This document shows, in pieces, positions 60,276 through 64,000 of a stretch of DNA of 64,000 bases. The translations under genes and the position numbers were made by a program. The DNA comes from Lingula anatina (Eukaryota; Brachiopoda; Lingulata; Lingulida; Lingulidae), in the NCBI RefSeq assembly GCF_001039355.2, contig NW_019774625.1, positions 243,750 through 307,749 on the forward strand, given 5' to 3'. Below the pieces are notes generated by a model. The model did not search any database and was not told where the DNA came from. It saw only the letters and a list, made by a program, of their open reading frames with translations. The first letter of the stretch is position 1. Each line of letters begins with the position of its first letter.

Positions 60276-63200
60276 GCAGCACCTTCGCTCAAGCTTGACC
60301 CTTTCTCGGCTGCTGACTATGCTTATGCGGATGTTCAATTGTCCGGACTTAATTTGAACCCCCTTACTAGCTTGCATCCTCGGGGTAGGTTTCTTGTCGA
60401 TTTCTTACGTCCATCATTTGTAAAGCGATCCCCTTTGAGATAGTATCTGTCTTAACAAAAGTCTCTTCCACAATTACGTAAGATAAAGCGACGAGGAAAC
60501 CGGTAACATCGCCAGGTAAAAATTAGCGCAACTGTCATTATGGTTCAATTTTATACCACTTGTATGTCCTAGAGGGAGGTCTCTTACAAACTAACATGGC
60601 GCATTCTTCTCACTAAAATTATCTCTATGCTTGAAGCTAGACCGCATTTTCCTTCGAAATTTCTAAACCGCCACTCCTTGCGGCTAAACTATGTCAATTC
60701 AAGAACCAACATTTTTTTCAATTTACTTTTGCCAAACATGCCTTCTGCGAATTTTTATTTCCAGTTGATTTTATCCTTTTGTTACAAACGAAGTTTATTT
60801 CAGTTAATCTGGTCTAATTTTGCTAAAGGTTTAGTGGGATATATATCAGCCACAAGCGAACGTGTCATTTTGTCAGACATTCTTTATTTCAAGTGTAGGA
60901 AAAGGTGTAATTCGTGCACTGACACGCGACTGCGAAGTGATGAAGACCAAATGTTGCCTTCAATACTAATTAATTAAAAAAAGAGAAGTTCTTTTTAGGC
61001 TTTGTGTTCAGTTATGTTCTTGAAGTCATGCAGGGTTTTGTTCGAAGAATTAGTTACGCGTAAACTCTTCTAAAAGATGGTGAACTGGATAATTCAGCTA
61101 GCTACCTTGCAGAACTGACACAGATATAAGTATGATCTGTGGCTGTGATTAAGCAAGTGTTAATAAGGGGATCAAATGAACAGTTTTTCTTCTGATAAAA
61201 CATGTTATCTTGTTTAGATCAATACCAATTAAGGTAATTAGTGGTCTCCTTTCCCTTGCCTGGGGTCTACACAGCGCCAGAATACTACAACAGGACTTCG
61301 CACAAGTGTGTCACCGCTATGATTGATGAGAAGGCGCAATGCCCATAGGGGAATGTGTCATCTCCCCGTATTTTCGCTCTCGTAACAGTAATGACAACAC
61401 CACGAAAGGAAAGACGCAGATACAAGCTTGACGCTGCTGTTGCACATTCACGACTAATGATGAATGTGAGGAAAGATCATCACCTATGTAATGTCTTTGT
61501 TCGGAGGCTGAGAATATAAGTTGACTGGCTTATTTTACCACTTTCCCCGTGGCAAATGTGACGTGAGAACGTCTTGAAAGCTGCGTAAGTGTCGATTTTC
61601 ACGCAACCGGTGCCATGCTGAGTTATGCCTGTTACACACGTATATATTTTGTGTTAATTTCACTTTCTGGACAAGGCTTGACTGAAGTATTTATCCAAAC
61701 CACCACGATTGAATATCTTACATTTTTTGTTTTGCATACCCTTTTTTTCTTTATGGTACCTCATTTGCGGATGATTTTGTCAATCTTATTTGTTTTCTTA
61801 AGAGATTGTGAAAAATACATACTCATCTATAATGAGAAGCCTGTAGTCTGATTTAAAAGATAAATGGGTGCCAACTTAGGATATCATATTACTTTTTGTT
61901 ATTTCATTCTTAATTTTAGGTGTCTTGTGTCTCAAATTTCTCTCTTTTACAAAATTATGAAAATCTACAAGCAATCCCACAGAGGAAACCCGTGAGACTT
62001 GTTTCAAGAGCTGATTTTCAGCATACTGAATGCAAAGTATAAATATTGTCTTTCATTTTATTCGATGACGTACTGGTATTTCAGTGAACTTCGTTATTGG
62101 AATAATGCTATTTCTGCGCTTATTTGAGGAATTGATACCAAGCTGCAGGTATTTTTCCCCAAAAATTACTTTGAACAAAATGATAAACAAACGGCTCCTC
62201 AGAGAAAAGCCGTCCTGCTTTTACAGTGGTCCAATATTACTATTTATTTCAAAGCATTATTAAAATCTGAAATAAACGGAATTTTCCAAATAGGTAAATG
62301 ACGTTACAGAATTAGTCAGACCCGCTGAAATTAAGTAACCTAGATGTCAGACAGGCCAGGCATGTTATATTAAATCAAATTTTATTTGAGATCGGAATTT
62401 TTGAGCAAGATTATTTCGACACCCTGTCTAGCTTGGTAAGCAGTTGAAAAACATTTTCCAACGAACAACGGCGATTAAGATGAATGTGTACTGTACAGGA
62501 CTTGGTCGGTTTTGATTTGGACCGGCAAACGCTTATTGAGTCCTAGGTTACATATGGCGCACTGCCATTATTTCCTGACATTAAGGCCACTTGATTTTTC
62601 AACAAACTGCACAGTTTTCAGTTGGATAGATACAGTGCAAGTCCTTAATCCAATATTTATTGACTCGTTACTTTAGTAGTGAATAATGCTTTTGCTTGAA
62701 AGTTAAACATGAAATAATGATGACGCCGCTGTTTTGTTCAGATAATGATGGAAAATGGTATGTTTGGAGGACGTAATATGCTCGCTGTGTGGCCAGGATA
62801 GCTAAGGTGATTTGTCGGGGAAGATGTTCTCAGGCAAAATAAGCAAAGAAATAACTTAATGACTTTAAATAAAATATTTATGGAAAGTTTTAAGTTTGCC
62901 CACATACGCACATGTACCACAAAATTCACCCAGACCCACTCCACACCCCTCCCCTCCCTCTCTACATTTTTTTTTCTAAGAGAAAGAAAATCACCGAAAC
63001 GACGCGATTTTGCCGGCTCAGATGTCCTCGGTAAAGACCAATCAAGGTGGATATTGACAATCCATCCCCACTGTACTTTGTCTGCATAACTATAGCCCAA
63101 GTCATTAAGCCAATCTTTCACAAGGCGCAAGGGCAGGTAGATTCGGTTTCCTTTAAATTGTGTTGTTATTGTCGAAACTCAGAGCAGTTAATTTGGGGAC

Positions 63201-64000
63201 GTTCCAACAGATAAAGCCCCTTCGTGTATGGGTTGAACCTGTAACAAAAGGTGGCGGCAGCATCAAGCGATTTGGTTTGCGTAATAGCACAGGCATTACG
63301 CCTAAACGCTACATAATAGGTTTAAATTTTCGCACGCTTGTTACTCGTTTTGGTCCAGTTTTGTAATTTTTTTACCCTTCCGTTCACGCGTGTTCGCACT
63401 GCAACGAAATCCAGGCCACTATGAATATAAATGGGAAATGTATAGAATTGTTACATAACATTACCACAAGCCCAAGATCTGTTAATGTGTTTAATTTTAC
63501 GTTGAGAGAACTTATTCATCGGCGTGGCTTTCTCTCACGCACATTCATTCAGTCTTAATTTCCCCTTTTGCTTCATCAATTTTATATATAATGAGAAGTT
63601 ATTGGAAAGAATTCACCGCATTTTTTTATTCACTGTTCCGTCTTTAACTCACATCTTTCATTCATCTACGAAAAAAGTTTCTTTTGTGTCATGAACGTCA
63701 CTGACTGTTACGGTCAGCGTGTCTCTATTTTGGTCTTACCTCTACCATGGAATTTTTAAAGATCAGGTGAAACGGCAAATAAACCCCTAGAGGTAAGAGA
63801 CACACCCCTACCGACGCCATACGTTATATGACGAATAACATAAAATCTTCCACTTTGTTTCCCACCGGTCATGTAGGTCCGCACGTCAAAACAAAAATGC
63901 CCACGAGAGAGGGAGAAATAGTCCCAAAACACAAGTTCTGCTTTTGGCTTTATTCCATGTGGTTTTAATCGACAGAATAATTGAACGTTATAAAAACGAA
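60276..64000. other. Region upstream of Sp6-9, no recognised gene
   Basis: 3.7 kb without recognisable coding sequence. ORFs at 60627-60977 and 62738-63130 have no motif or splice support. A pyrimidine-rich run (CCCCTCCCCTCC) lies near 62946. Confidence 0.5.

Noticed and set aside
62738-63130. 130-codon minus-strand ORF
   Set aside because: No family motif; the second half crosses low-complexity purine/pyrimidine runs.

Overview
This is eukaryotic, AT-rich animal DNA. Short exons are separated by GT-AG introns, start codons have metazoan-style contexts, and MITE-like transposons and microsatellites are present. The gene families (a polycystin-1-type receptor with WSC, PKD and REJ domains, an Sp6-9 zinc-finger factor, and secreted GDPD enzymes of the plant/invertebrate type) suggest a marine invertebrate. 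Frequent TAGGCCTA words hint at Ambulacraria (hemichordate or echinoderm), but the sequence alone does not prove this.

Left region, about 1-28.3 kb: one large polycystin-1/REJ-like gene lies on the minus strand. I reconstructed 28 consecutive coding exons with matching splice phases, from the signal-peptide ATG at 28252 to an exon ending at 253. The gene runs off the left edge. In order the product has a signal peptide, a WSC domain, a cysteine-containing region, several PKD (Ig-like) repeats including one 1,013-codon exon, a REJ module, and the start of a GAIN-like region. The GPS, PLAT and membrane domains would lie outside the window. A 1,295-bp segment carrying two REJ exons occurs twice, joined at a single N. 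Using both copies would break the reading frame, and the differences seen in the exons are synonymous, so this is very probably an unmerged allelic overlap in the assembly.

Nested genes: two intronless, secreted glycerophosphodiester phosphodiesterase genes lie in tandem on the plus strand, opposite and inside the 5-kb intron (1988-6997) of the polycystin gene. The upstream copy (2537-3673) is intact. The downstream copy (5265-6416) is intact except for one in-frame TGA replacing a glycine codon.

Middle region, 28.3-41.9 kb: no recognisable gene. It is AT-rich, with simple repeats and some possible regulatory stretches.

Right region, 41.9-60 kb: an Sp6-9 (Sp8/Sp9-like) transcription factor gene lies on the minus strand. 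A large exon (41890-43191) encodes the Btd box and three C2H2 fingers. A predicted 24-nt first coding exon lies at 59971-59994, leaving a 16.8-kb intron that probably holds developmental enhancers. From 60 to 64 kb is the presumed upstream region, with no recognisable gene.

The genes show no evident shared pathway. The polycystin-like receptor would act at the cell surface or cilium, the GDPDs in lipid-headgroup or GPI-type diester cleavage outside the cell, and the Sp factor in the nucleus during development.
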